NCBI GenBank assembly: GCA_030220185.1
Contig: JASPKZ010009713.1
Span: 82,962-146,961 of the forward strand
From: Diploptera punctata
Taxonomy: Eukaryota > Arthropoda > Insecta > Blattodea > Blaberidae
Direction: 5' to 3'
Length of the DNA: 64,000 nt
Within the stretch, counting starts at the first letter, position 1, and every line of letters begins with the position of its first letter. Both the position numbers and the translations under genes were made by a program. Positions 54,245 through 63,185 of this stretch are shown in pieces. The notes beneath the pieces are model-generated. The model did not search any database. It saw only the letters and a program-made list of their open reading frames with translations, and had not been told where the DNA came from.

Positions 54245-55010
54245 CATAAGTAATTCCACGAGTGATTTCCAATTTATCTAGAGAATTTGGAAATCAAGAC
54301 TGGCATTTGTTAGGACTATTTAACGAATAAAATTAAGCTGTTTACTCACAAATCATTATTTAAATATAGTTATTTAAAAATATTTATATATTTAATGTAA
54401 ATGGCGATGTTTGAAAACAAATAAGGAACGTTTACGTTTCATTTGTTGATCCACTGCAACCAGTTCGTATTATTTATTGCCATATAGGATCGCAATATTG
54501 TAAGAATGCACCCTAGTGGAGAAAAAATGAAACACATCAAACTGTACATTATAACCAACATTATAGGTTATTAATTTAATTTCTGACGTCATATGATGTA
54601 AATATGTCAATTATATTTTTCTGGAACGTAAATACCTGGGAAATAATACGTTTAAGAAAGTGCAAACTATGGTTTCTTTTTATTGTGGTATAATTAATTG
54701 CTACAATTTTTTCTATTATATCACGCAAGTATCTGTTACATTCGTGCACTATATATACAATCTGGAAACCGCATGTATTCTACATCTTAATATATAAATT
54801 GCTATATTCAACGTATTTCTTAGAGAGTCAGTCACTGCAGATTAATGTTCTGACCTGTTCAGAATATTAAAAAGGAAGAGCTTTCTTTAATATGATAAAC
54901 TTAAGTTCATAAATATCGAGGTGAAACCCGACTGTGATTGGTTGTAAAACAAAATTCATTGTAACGTGATTGGTCATTGTCTCTCATTTGGGGCATGAGT
55001 TTAAAATAAG
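54245..55010 (+). mobile_element. M element copy 4 (longest uninterrupted)
   Basis: Starts CATAAGTAATTCCACGAG and keeps all M blocks: GAAATCAAGACTGGCATTTG, AATGTAAATGGCGATGTTTG, GCACCCTAGTGGAGAAAAAA, TGCACTATATATACAATCTG, AAAAAGGAAGAGCTTTC, GATTGGTCATTGTCTCTCAT and GGGGCATGAG. The last bases of the 3' end are degraded. No open frame. Confidence 0.78.
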
Positions 55011-55897
55011 CCTCCGAAATTGCACTTTCTCATTCATTAATAACTCGAATAAGTTGCTGCAAGTTCTTTCTACTACATTTTCCTGCTAACATTCTTGCTT
55101 CGGTTGAAGTTCTAAAATTGACACATTTTTTAGTTTGTAGAAGAAATTTTCACTGACCAGCGCTAAGGCTCAGGAATTTGAAACCTTTCTACTTCGTGTT
55201 TGAGACATATCTTGCATTGTTACGTCATATTAACTATGCAAAGCATGCGTTACTGGCTGTCTTGAGCAGGAATTTGCAGATAGGTCTGAGCTTCAATTGA
55301 AAATGAGATCTCACTCCAAACACAATATTAGAAACTGTTATCACATTATCACTTCTTGTATATAAAATAGGGATCTATAATAGAGAAATAGCGTGTGTGA
55401 TTCACATCCCAGGGACTTCGGTTCGATTTGCGTTTATACCAAATACATTTGTCTTTAATTGTATTATTGTGTCTAGAAGAGGGTCTATCTAGTCTCAAGT
55501 GCTGCTGAGATGTAGCGAAATTCATGTAAGAGAACATAACTATGGCGGAAAAAGATCTTGCTTCTTAACGAACTCTACCAATTTTTTAAAATTTATTGGA
55601 TTTTGTAAATTCAATTTTGAAAATAATAAAGCGACCGCTTGAACATTAAAAAACGCACGCACACACACATGCCTGTATGGGCCTATATATTTTGGTCATA
55701 TTTGTTTTAGGTGTTTTTAGGTGTGTCCTAAATAGAACCAGTGAAGATCTATAAGAACGATTAAAAATCTTTCAATAAGAACAACTCAATAGTTGCATTC
55801 CATCGGAATTCGCTATACATACTAACGTGTGTATACAATTACATTCTTATTTATTATGTTTAATAAACGATGACAATATATACATACAGGTAATGTA
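55011..55897. other. No feature recognised
   Basis: AT-rich DNA; a short CACACACACA run near 55660. No coding or repeat match. Confidence 0.4.
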
Positions 55898-55901
55898 TAT
55901 A

Positions 55902-56463
55902 AAGAGTGTAACTAAATTTCCATTACATACTTTGGGGACGTGCACTGGGGACCAATAAGGTTACGTTTAGCATAGGAACTTACGTCCGAAAAGGTACCGT
56001 TTTCCCGCTTCACGCAAAATACCACAACGCATGTTGCTCTCTCTCTGACGCCTGCTGCTTGTTCGTCGGGATCCACAAGAAGGGTTCAATCTGACGATCA
56101 CTTACGTAAACACAGATACAGTACCTCCTACCATGTTCTGGTACACATGATAAACAACCCTTGGTCCTACAACATCCGCCGCAGCCATAACCCGGGCCAT
56201 TAGGTCTTCCTCGGTTGCCACGGGGGTCTCGTAAATCAGGAATTTCATGTGACCCCACAGATAATAGAGTAGTTGGCTCAAGTCGGGAGAACGTGCAGGG
56301 TCTTGGCGCTGAAAATGTGTGAGAGTTGAACGCGTGCTGTATTTTGCGTGCGTGTAGCGGGAAAACAGCACGTTTTCGGACACGAGATCCTATGCTGAAC
56401 GTAACCGCCTTCGTCCCCACTACACGTCCTCAAAGTCTGTAATGGGAATTTAGTTACACTCTG
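55902..56463 (-). mobile_element. Tc1/mariner-like element R4, copy 2
   Basis: Terminal inverted repeats of about 110 bp (AGAGTGTAACTAAATTTCCA ... AATTTAGTTACACTCTG), flanked by TATA (55898-55901 and 56464-56467). 562 bp. Internal transposase remnant on the minus strand. Confidence 0.88.
56050..56345 (-). pseudogene. R4 transposase C-terminal remnant (better kept)
   Basis: A 93-codon open frame contains RQDPARSPDLSQLLYYLWGH, MKFLIYETPVATEEDLMARV, MAAADVVGPRVVYHVYQNMV. Compared with copy 1, TPLD has become SQLL, removing the likely catalytic aspartate. It is preserved as an open frame but can hardly be active. Confidence 0.8.
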
Positions 56464-56639
56464 TATATGTACACCTGATACGTCTTTCATGTAGATATGG
56501 GTGCTCTCCTAACGGGACATTCTTGACCAAGGGTAATTTATTTACGCTTATTTGCCTACAGATGTCAGTGAGTGAAATGTGGTCAGTATATCGTCTCAAA
56601 GAACATTTAGTAAGCAACTAAGGTATTACTTGAACGCGG

Positions 56640-56850
56640 AAGGTCGGTTATTTTTTTTTCAGAGGAACTAATTTAGGTTTAAAATATTAAAATCTTCAGA
56701 CTCGGGATCCACGGCTTAAAGTCCCTCCTGGAGGATTTGTCCTTTGCATTTTTAATCATAGAAATCCTATATCCCGGCCGGGTTTGAATCCGCGACCGTC
56801 GGTACTAGAGGCAAGGAACATAACCACTAGACCATCGCGACCGACAGTAT
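56640..56850 (-). mobile_element. SINE-5 with tRNA-like head
   Basis: The minus strand starts TGTCGGTCGCGATGGTCTAG (A-box TGGTCTAGTGG) and contains GCGGATTCAAACCCGGCCGG (B-box), then a body shared with 47490-47650 (GGACAAATCCTCCAGGAGG, GGATCCCGAGTCTG). Confidence 0.7.
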
Positions 56851-56865
56851 AGGTAATAATATATA

Positions 56866-57090
56866 GGGTGCGGCATAAGTCAGTTAACCACTGCACGTGG
56901 TTGCAAGGGGAAAATATCAGATTGGTTGATACTGCGGTTTGAATATGGGACCTTCAGAATATAATCTCAAACACTAATGATTGAGGTAATTGCTAACTAG
57001 GGAACACATCTTGTCCAGTATAATGTCTATAATGGACTTCAAGTTACTTATTTTTATTGTATTTTTAGTTAACTGATTATGCTGCTTCCT
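56866..57090. mobile_element. 225-bp MITE with about 20-bp inverted ends
   Basis: GGGTGCGGCATAAGTCAGTTAAC (56866) pairs with GTTAACTGATTATGCTGC (57068) apart from one gap, with TATA-rich flanks. Small size, no frame; Tc1/mariner-type MITE likely. Confidence 0.5.
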
Positions 57091-57112
57091 GTATGTATAC
57101 TATTATTAGTCG

Positions 57113-57392
57113 TAATTAAAATATAAAATTATGAAATATTTACCTAAAAGGTCCACCTACTCTACTTACAGATTATTTATATGTAGCGCTTTCGGGACTA
57201 GGCCCACCATCAATACCAGTATTGAATCCTGCTGATGAGGGACTAGTCCCGAAAGCGCTACAGATAAATAATCTCTAAGTTGAGTAGGTGGACCTTTTAG
57301 GTAAATATTTCATAATTTTATATTTTAATTTTAAATAATACATCAATGGAACTTTATCATGAATTTTATTAATGTTGATATTAGTCGTAGAA
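57113..57392. mobile_element. Penelope-like terminal palindrome with hammerhead core
   Basis: Arms of about 90 bp (57113-57205 and 57239-57333) match nearly perfectly: TTAAAATATAAAATTATGAA, CCTAAAAGGTCCACCTACTC, GTAGCGCTTTCGGGACTAG and their inverses. The right side continues into GAACTTTATCATGAATTTTA, the same arm sequence as at 46.9 kb. The centre holds a canonical hammerhead core. Confidence 0.7.
57183..57261 (+). ncRNA. Candidate hammerhead ribozyme
   Basis: Conserved core: CTGATGA (57232-57238), stem II GGGACTAGTCCC (57239-57250; GGGA/UCCC with a CUAG loop), GAAA (57251-57254). Stem III: GCGCTAC (57255-57261) with GTAGCGC (57183-57189), extended by the palindrome arms. The base after stem III gives CUU at 57189-57191, a permitted NUH site, so cleavage would fall after 57191. 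Stem I (57192 onward with 57222-57231) is weak. Activity is untested. Confidence 0.5.
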
Positions 57393-57434
57393 TACAATAA
57401 ATTTAGAGGAAAAAGAAAATCACAAATAGAGTCA

Positions 57435-57472
<38 letters not shown>
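57435..57472. repeat. (TA)n microsatellite
   Basis: Pure TA run. The following 57473-57935 holds nothing that I recognise. Confidence 0.9.
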
Positions 57473-57474
<2 letters not shown>

Positions 57475-57954
57475 CTAAATATAAAACTAATGAAAATCAT
57501 ATAAGCTACAAATTATTGGCTTTTTTAAAAATAAAATAATCAACTTACTTTCTGAAGGATGCTATTTTGCGGCAACCTCTAATTTCTGATATAGTGTACA
57601 ATACAGTTTTAAAGAGAGGGAACAGTAAATTATTGGTGACAATAATTATGTCAATTTTGAATAGGAACTGCATATATTAGGCTCACAATAGCTAGTCATG
57701 CTGATTTCATTTTGTACCTCCTAACCTGAAACATATTCTATATAACATGTTGATGTCCAATCAAACTTATTCATATGCATGCATTTATTCAATCATGTTA
57801 CGGTACCTACTGTGCCTTAGTAATGTACATTAGACCTGAACTAAAATCTGAAGAAAACGAGGTATTGTTTTTTCCGTACATAAGTATTTTCCAGAAAATA
57901 TGGTTGTACTTTTTTTTATGAAGACGATGCATTCTATATATATATATATATATA

Positions 57955-58851
57955 TATCTTCTTCATCTTCTGCTTCATGAAATTAGGCCTTTTGACCTGT
58001 TTTCACATCAAGTGGGATTTAATGAATCCTCCCATCTAGTAAATGGGCGTCCAACATTTCTATGTCCTATTGGTTTGTACTTTAGTAACAGCTGAGGGAT
58101 TCTATCTGTAGGCATCCTCTTGACATGTTCATACCAGTTGTTTCTCATGTTGTCAATTCTATTTGTTAAATTGAAAATATTTAAGTCATTCCTAATATCC
58201 TCACTTCTTTTCTTGTCCAAAATTGTCACACCTGCTACTGAACGTAGGAACTTCGTTTCTGCAGTTTCTATTTTCCTTCTGTCTGAACGGTTAAGAGTCC
58301 AATTTTCATATGTTAAGACAGGCACTGCCATAATTTTGTAAAATTTTAGTTGTGTGCTCCTCAAAGTTTTATTTTTCAGTGTCCGTCTTATAGTGCCACA
58401 CATTCTGTAAAATCTATTTAATTTAATATTAATATCTTCCTTCTGGCAGTATGATACATTGCATCCTAAATAATTAAAATTGTTCACCTGTTGTATTATA
58501 CTGTTATTAATACTGATTTTACACCTCATATGGCCTTTCCCGTTGAATGCCATTACTTTCGATTTACTTTCAGACATTGTCATATTGAATTTATTTGCTA
58601 TTTCGTTTAATTTATATGCTGCTATTTGTAAATTGTCTTCTGAAGAGCTAAGGATTGTCTGATCGTCTGCAAACAGTATGGTATTTAGAATCGTACTGCC
58701 AACTTTAAACTCTGTGGTTAAATTTGATTGTCATTGTACAATGATCTCGTCTATATATATACTAAAGAGTGCAGGAGATAGCGGGCATCCTTGTCTGACC
58801 CCTTGATTAATTTCTAATGTATTATCGCTCATTGTAGCTCCTTTATCAATC

Positions 58852-58855
<4 letters not shown>
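57955..58855 (-). mobile_element. LINE-D copy 1
   Basis: Minus-strand LINE from just before RT motif B (58855) to a (GAAGAT)-type tail beside a (TA)n at 57936-57957. 5' end meets another (TA)n (58852-58892). No TSD can be read because both flanks are TA repeats. Confidence 0.8.
58008..58850 (-). pseudogene. LINE-D RT, frameshifted
   Basis: Minus-strand order: INQGVRQGCPLSPALFSIYI then DEII (motif B), ILFADDQTILSSSED (motif C, near 58680), then a 191-codon open stretch 58583-58008: ESKSKVMAFNGKGHMRCKIS, NNFNYLGCNVSYCQKEDI, KFYKIMAVPVLTYENW (usually YGSE), ETKFLRSVAGVT, NWYEHVKRM, GHRNVGRPFTRWED. One stop lies between motif B and C. The endonuclease and motif A are missing. Confidence 0.85.

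Positions 58856-58892
<37 letters not shown>
58852..58892. repeat. (TA)n microsatellite
   Basis: TA run joining LINE-D and a SINE. Confidence 0.9.
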
Positions 58893-58898
<6 letters not shown>

Positions 58899-58900
58899 AT

Positions 58901-59203
58901 CCATCCATAGTAATTCTGCAATCATAGTATTTTCATGCTATGCTTTGCAGCTTTACTAGGGAATTATATGTGTGGTAGCTTCCCGTTGCTTTCCACACCA
59001 GTGAAGGATGGTGATGATAATGATAAGAATGATGATGGCCGAATGATTTTCGGGGACCATTGGGCCCTAAGCTTCCTGACATTTGTTTTACACATATAAT
59101 CACCATCGAAAAAATCTCACCCAGGAGCCTGTCCCGACCGGGAATCGAACCCAGGCCCATTGCGTGACAAGGCAGCACGCTACCTCGAGACCACAGCGGT
59201 GGA
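58901..59203 (-). mobile_element. SINE-1A copy with internal deletion
   Basis: The minus strand has head CCACCGCTGTGGTCTCGAGG, B-box GGTTCGATTCC, CAT-rich centre and ATGGATGG tail. About 30 bp of the 3' body (the CCTGCCTTCGGGCAGAA block) is deleted at about 58918, and part of the CCTCACCTGTAAG block is altered. Confidence 0.88.
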
Positions 59204-59212
59204 CTATATATA

Positions 59213-59875
59213 TATGGACAGCTAATGACAAATGAGGGGAATTTTGAGGAAGTGGCTGAATTCAAATATCTAGAAACTATAATCACAAATAAGAATGAGA
59301 TGCACAAAGAAATTAAATGTAGGTTCAATATTGGAAATGCATGCTATTATGCATTACAGTTGCTCTTGACGTCCCAACTCCTTTCAAAAGAACGTTAAAC
59401 TGAAAATATATAAAACTGTTATTCTACCAGTTATATTATATGGGTGCGAAACATGGACTCTTACTTTAAGGGAGGAAAGGAGATCACGAGTATTTGAGAA
59501 TAAAGTTCTTAGGAAAGTATTTGGACCAAAGAGAGATCAACAGCCAGGTGAATGGAAAAGTCTACATTAACAGTGAACAGTCTTTATAGGAAGCCAGATA
59601 AAATAAGAATAGTTAAGTCTCTGCAATGGGCAGGACATGAGGCACGAATGGGGAATGAATGACATGCATGGAAGCTTCTTGTAGGAAAACCAGAGGGAAA
59701 ACGCCCAGTTGATAGACCAAGAATGAGGTGGGGAAAATTACATTATCTATGATTTGAGGGAAGTAGATTATGCGGGGAATGATTGGAAAACATAGCTCAG
59801 GATAGGATGCATGGAGAGCTTATGTCCGAGCGGCTATGAACCTTCGGATTCGATAATGTCAGTGAGTTAGTTAGA
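59213..59875 (+). pseudogene. LINE-B copy 6
   Basis: Begins GGACAGCTAATGACAAATG and follows LINE-B in order: EEVAEFKYLET, KKNEMHKEIKCRFNIGNACYY, ILPVILYGCETWTLTLREER, FENKVLRKVFGPKRD, GKRPVDRPRMRW, then the 3' end TTCGATAATGTCAGTGAGTT with an AGTT tail. Several frameshifts. It starts right at a (TA)n that follows the SINE. Confidence 0.85.
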
Positions 59876-59939
59876 TATATATAGGAAGGATTTTATTTAT
59901 TTATTTTTTACACTGAAGTAACTTGTTTTAATTATCTGG

Positions 59940-60450
59940 GATGCATTATATAGTACCTGCAAAATTTTGGATATGGAGAAGGAATTAGGGAAATGTCAAC
60001 AGATATGTGATTCAATAAGAAGATATTTGAAAAATAAGTTCACAAGGGAAACTCAATCGAAAGTTTACAAAACAGTAGCCGTTCCAACGTTAACATACTT
60101 ACCTGAGACTTGGCTATTGACGATTTCTGATAAACATAAAATTGAGACAATAGAAATGAGATTCCTGAAATCCGTTGCAGGTGTATCTTTAAGAGATCAA
60201 AGGAGAGATTAAGACATCAGAGATGAAGTACAAATATATAATATAAACGAGAGAATATACAGAAATAAATGTAAATTATTTGAACATGTATAAAAATGTC
60301 AAATAATCTTTTATCAAAAGATACATTATTATAGACCTGAAGACCGAAGAAATGTAGGAAGACCGAAACGACGTTGGAAGGACGACCTGTAATACATTGT
60401 GCAGCGAGGAGCGGAACGGGTCAATAGGCTCATACTTTGAAGATGATGAT
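59940..60450 (+). pseudogene. LINE-D copy 2, 3' half
   Basis: MEKELGKCQQICDSIRRYLK, NKFTRETQSKVYKTVAVPTL, TYLPETWLLTISDKHKIETI, EMRFLKSVAGVSLRDQRRD, then after stops EDRRNVGRPKRRWKDDL and a (GAT)n-like tail. Matches LINE-D copy 1 (CGTIRRTLKNK, KFYKIMAVPVLTY, FLRSVAGVT, RNVGRPFTRWED). Only the post-YADD region survives. Confidence 0.8.
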
Positions 60451-60762
60451 GCCGATTTTTTACATTAACTGAACCAAACAGGTCGACTCCTTCACTATAA
60501 CACTTTATTTTATATTGTATTCAGTAGAAAACATGGCATTGTAGCCGTATTTGCTCGCGTAATTTGCGTACTTTTAATTGACTTCGCCCAAAAAAAATTG
60601 AGGCGCGTAAAATATGCGGATATTTAAAATTAGAGTTATCTCATTTATGGCAGGTAAGTATAGTAAATAAGAAAACAGTAATTTTGCCATCTCTTATAAA
60701 TGTATGGCATAACACTGTAGGTAATCTTGAATTATACAAGTATTAATCATGCAATAATAAAT
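60451..60762. other. No feature recognised
   Basis: AT-rich DNA between LINE-D and the pogo-like remnant. GCGTAATTTGCGTACTTTTA at about 60558 and GGCGCAAATTACGCGAGCAA at about 61877 look like inverted partners on either side of the pogo-like fragment and may be its ends. Confidence 0.4.
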
Positions 60763-60903
60763 CTACAAGCAATAATAATTATTACACAAATGAAACAATA
60801 CAAATTCCGTACTTAGTCTGTTGTGAGAATCAGCAATTTCACGTGCGTGTAGTTGTAGCATGTCATGTGTAACTGCGATACCGTCGTCTTTCCACATCTG
60901 TTC
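60763..60903 (-). pseudogene. pogo-like transposase, second part
   Basis: Directly after M copy 5 the minus strand reads EQMWKDDGIAVTHDMLQLHA then REIADSHN, which is the segment following the N-terminal helix-turn-helix in pogo/Tigger-group transposases (G-x-x-VT-x-x-M-x-Q-x-A-x-x-IA). It continues the peptide at 61344-61577 without missing residues. The DDE catalytic domain is absent. Confidence 0.7.
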
Positions 60904-61343
60904 ATAAGTAATGCCACGAGTGATTTCCAAATTATCGATAAATTCACGACTCACGAAGTGAGGAGTGAATTTATCTAGAGAATTTGGAAATCAAGAGTGG
61001 CATTTGTTAGGACTATTTAACGAATAAAATTAAGCTGTTTACTCACAAATCATTATTTAACTATAGTTATTTTAAAATATGTATATATTTAATGTAAACG
61101 GCGATGTTTGAAAACAAATGAGAAACTATAGGTACGCTTCTACTGCTTCTTTGTTTATCACTGCAACCAGATCATACTATTTATTGCCAAAGGAACGCAA
61201 TATTGTAAGGAGGAGCTTTCTTTAATATGGTAATTATAACACTGATAAATATTTGGTGAAACACGACTCTGATTGGTTGTAAAATAGAAATCATTGAAAT
61301 GTGATTGGTCATTAACTCCCATTTGGGGCATGAGTTAAATAGT
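60904..61343 (+). mobile_element. M element copy 5, inserted in the pogo-like gene
   Basis: CATAAGTAATGCCACGAGTG ... GGGGCATGAGTTAAATAGT. It has the full subterminal palindrome (ATTTCCAAATTATCGATAAATT / CACGAAGTGAGGAGTGAATT), and an internal deletion joins GCAATATTGTAAG to GAGGAGCTTTC, giving 440 bp. The coding frame on either side rejoins cleanly when it is removed, so both ends are well placed. Confidence 0.8.
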
Positions 61344-61577
61344 CAAAATAATTAAAAGTCCATGTTCTACAACGGGATTTTTACCGGTTTTCGGTCCGCG
61401 AAACGGTCTACTGTTACTTCTGGCATTATTTAGCGCATCTTTTTGTTTTCTCCAATAACGTACGTTGGATTCACGAACTCCGAACTCTCTTTCTGCTACA
61501 TGTTTACCGAAATGTTCCACGAAACTTATCACTTTCAATTTATATGATGCCGTGTAATTGTTATTATTCTTTCCCAT
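61344..61577 (-). pseudogene. pogo-like transposase, N-terminal DNA-binding domain
   Basis: From an ATG at 61577: MGKNNNNYTASYKLKVISFV, EHFGKHVAEREFGVRESNVR, YWRKQKDALNNARSNSRPFR, GPKTGKNPVVEHGLL. The YTASYKLKVI-x-F-x-E and REFGV-E-x-x-VR-WRKQK pattern is the Brinker/Psq-type helix-turn-helix at the start of pogo/Tigger-group transposases, which binds the transposon ends. M copy 5 interrupts the reading frame after HGLL. Well conserved sequence suggests a fairly recent copy. Confidence 0.8.
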
Positions 61578-62380
61578 CTTGAAATACGGTATAAATGCAA
61601 GTGCAGATTAGTGTTAAAAGTAAATACTTTTCTATAACTTGTCTCTACCAAGGGCAAGCATTGTTAAAGTAGCGGAACTTTTAGTTTCTTTGTGAAGCAG
61701 GTAGTTCAGTTGCTAGTAAATGACCTATGTTGGAATGTAAATAATTTGTAATGGAATTCAGGGAAGGAAATCCCTACTACAGCGAAAAGAAAATATAGGC
61801 CCCACCTAATATATGAACGCAAAATACACGAAACAAAATAAAAATCCCCTAAAATTAGGATGCGTAAAATACACGGGGCGCAAATTACGCGAGCAAAAAC
61901 TGTATTTGTGCATTATATGTTAACTTAAAATCAGTAGATTTAATAAATATGAATTTGAATGCGCGCTTGAGACGTTCACAATGGACTAGCGGTTACCTCA
62001 GGTACCATTGTTCGCGGGTTTAAACCTGGAATTTTCGATTTTTTAAGCCATTTTTCAAAAAATTCGTGCATTTTTTTCGGATTTTCGAGTGCATCAAAAT
62101 ATCCTCTATGTTAGACTTAAAATAGCCTATTTTAACATATGAGTTCCATAACCTATAAATAAGTTCTAAAAAATACTATGGCCGATATATTGTTTTCAGG
62201 GCGTAAACACTTTGAATGTGGGATCATTCGGAAAGAAAATAAAGCCGATGGTCCGAGTCGTAAATTTCCGGCACATAAAATAACCTAAGCCTTAAATAAA
62301 AGCCGTCTGATAAAAATTGTGGGTCCTTCACCCCCCCCTATTTGAATGGTGACGTTAATTAAATGAGATAATATTAAAAT
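61578..62380. other. No gene recognised
   Basis: Possible pogo-element 5' sequence up to about 61890. A tRNA-like string ACAATGGACTAGCGGTTACC ... GGGTTTAAACCTGG (about 61978-62032) may be a SINE head, unsupported by a TSD. A C-run lies at 62331-62338. Confidence 0.35.
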
Positions 62381-62570
62381 ATTCCGGGCTATGTGGCCGT
62401 GGTATGTAACTGGTGTTTCTTCCCGTTTCTCCCTCAACTGTGCCAGTCGAGTCTACAACAAGGGAACACCACCTAGAAGCACTCGCCATATAAGATGCCC
62501 TCCGCAATTGAGGGAGAAACGTCTTGAAGAAACACCAGTTATAGACCACGTCCACACATAGACCGGAATC
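62381..62570. mobile_element. Penelope-like terminal palindrome, copy 2
   Basis: ATTCCGGGCTATGTGGCCGT at left and its inverse near 62561 (GACCGGAATC) frame AGATGCCCTCCGCAATTGAG and GGAGAAACG. Matches 45306-45505. The sequence continues past a MITE at 62968-63005 (ATTACCAGCCGTGAAAGTCT) just as copy 1 continues at 45513 (ATTACCATGCTTACCGGCCG). Confidence 0.6.
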
Positions 62571-62578
62571 TTTTAATA

Positions 62579-62965
62579 CACCGTGTCCCACAGTATAGTA
62601 TCATACTTTAAACTACTACTACGTCACTTTGGATAATCGCATCTACATGAAATTGGTGACAATCAAAAGAGAAATTCAAAAAGTTGTGTGCATGTTAACA
62701 ATGGAGACTAATGGACAACAATACAGAAACTGAACTACATTTAATCATGTTTTTATGGTTGATATGGGTTCATTGCTGGATATTTAGCAGACAGGTTAAA
62801 TGTGAATGTATGCTGCGTCACTCATGGGGGCCACATTCAATGTCTATGAGGTAGAGCAAAAACTTTGAGTTTCTCTTTTGATTATCACCAATTTCATTTA
62901 GATACGATTATCCAAAGCGACGTAGTAGTAGCTTAAAGTATGATACTACATTTGTTGACACGGTG
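62579..62965. mobile_element. 387-bp Tc1/mariner-type MITE with TA TSD
   Basis: Ends CACCGTGTCCCACAGTATAG and its inverse ...TTGACACGGTG; inverted arms extend about 95 bp (CTACTACTACGTCACTTTGG, AAATTGGTGACAATCAAAAG). TA on both sides (62577-62578 and 62966-62967). It interrupts Penelope-like copy 2. No open frame. Confidence 0.85.
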
Positions 62966-63185
62966 TATTTATTATGATTACCAGCCGTGAAAGTCTGCAT
63001 TCTACAATTACATGAGATGTTAAAGAGCGCCATTATGGTCACACTTTTGTATGTGGAGGTCGATGGTAACTTGGTTGTTAAAAATTGGTATTGAAGTATC
63101 ATAAAATGTGTCAACTTTGATCACGGGGTACAATTGGACGATTGATATTTATATTCAGAACACGATAGAAACTTATTCTACGTGT

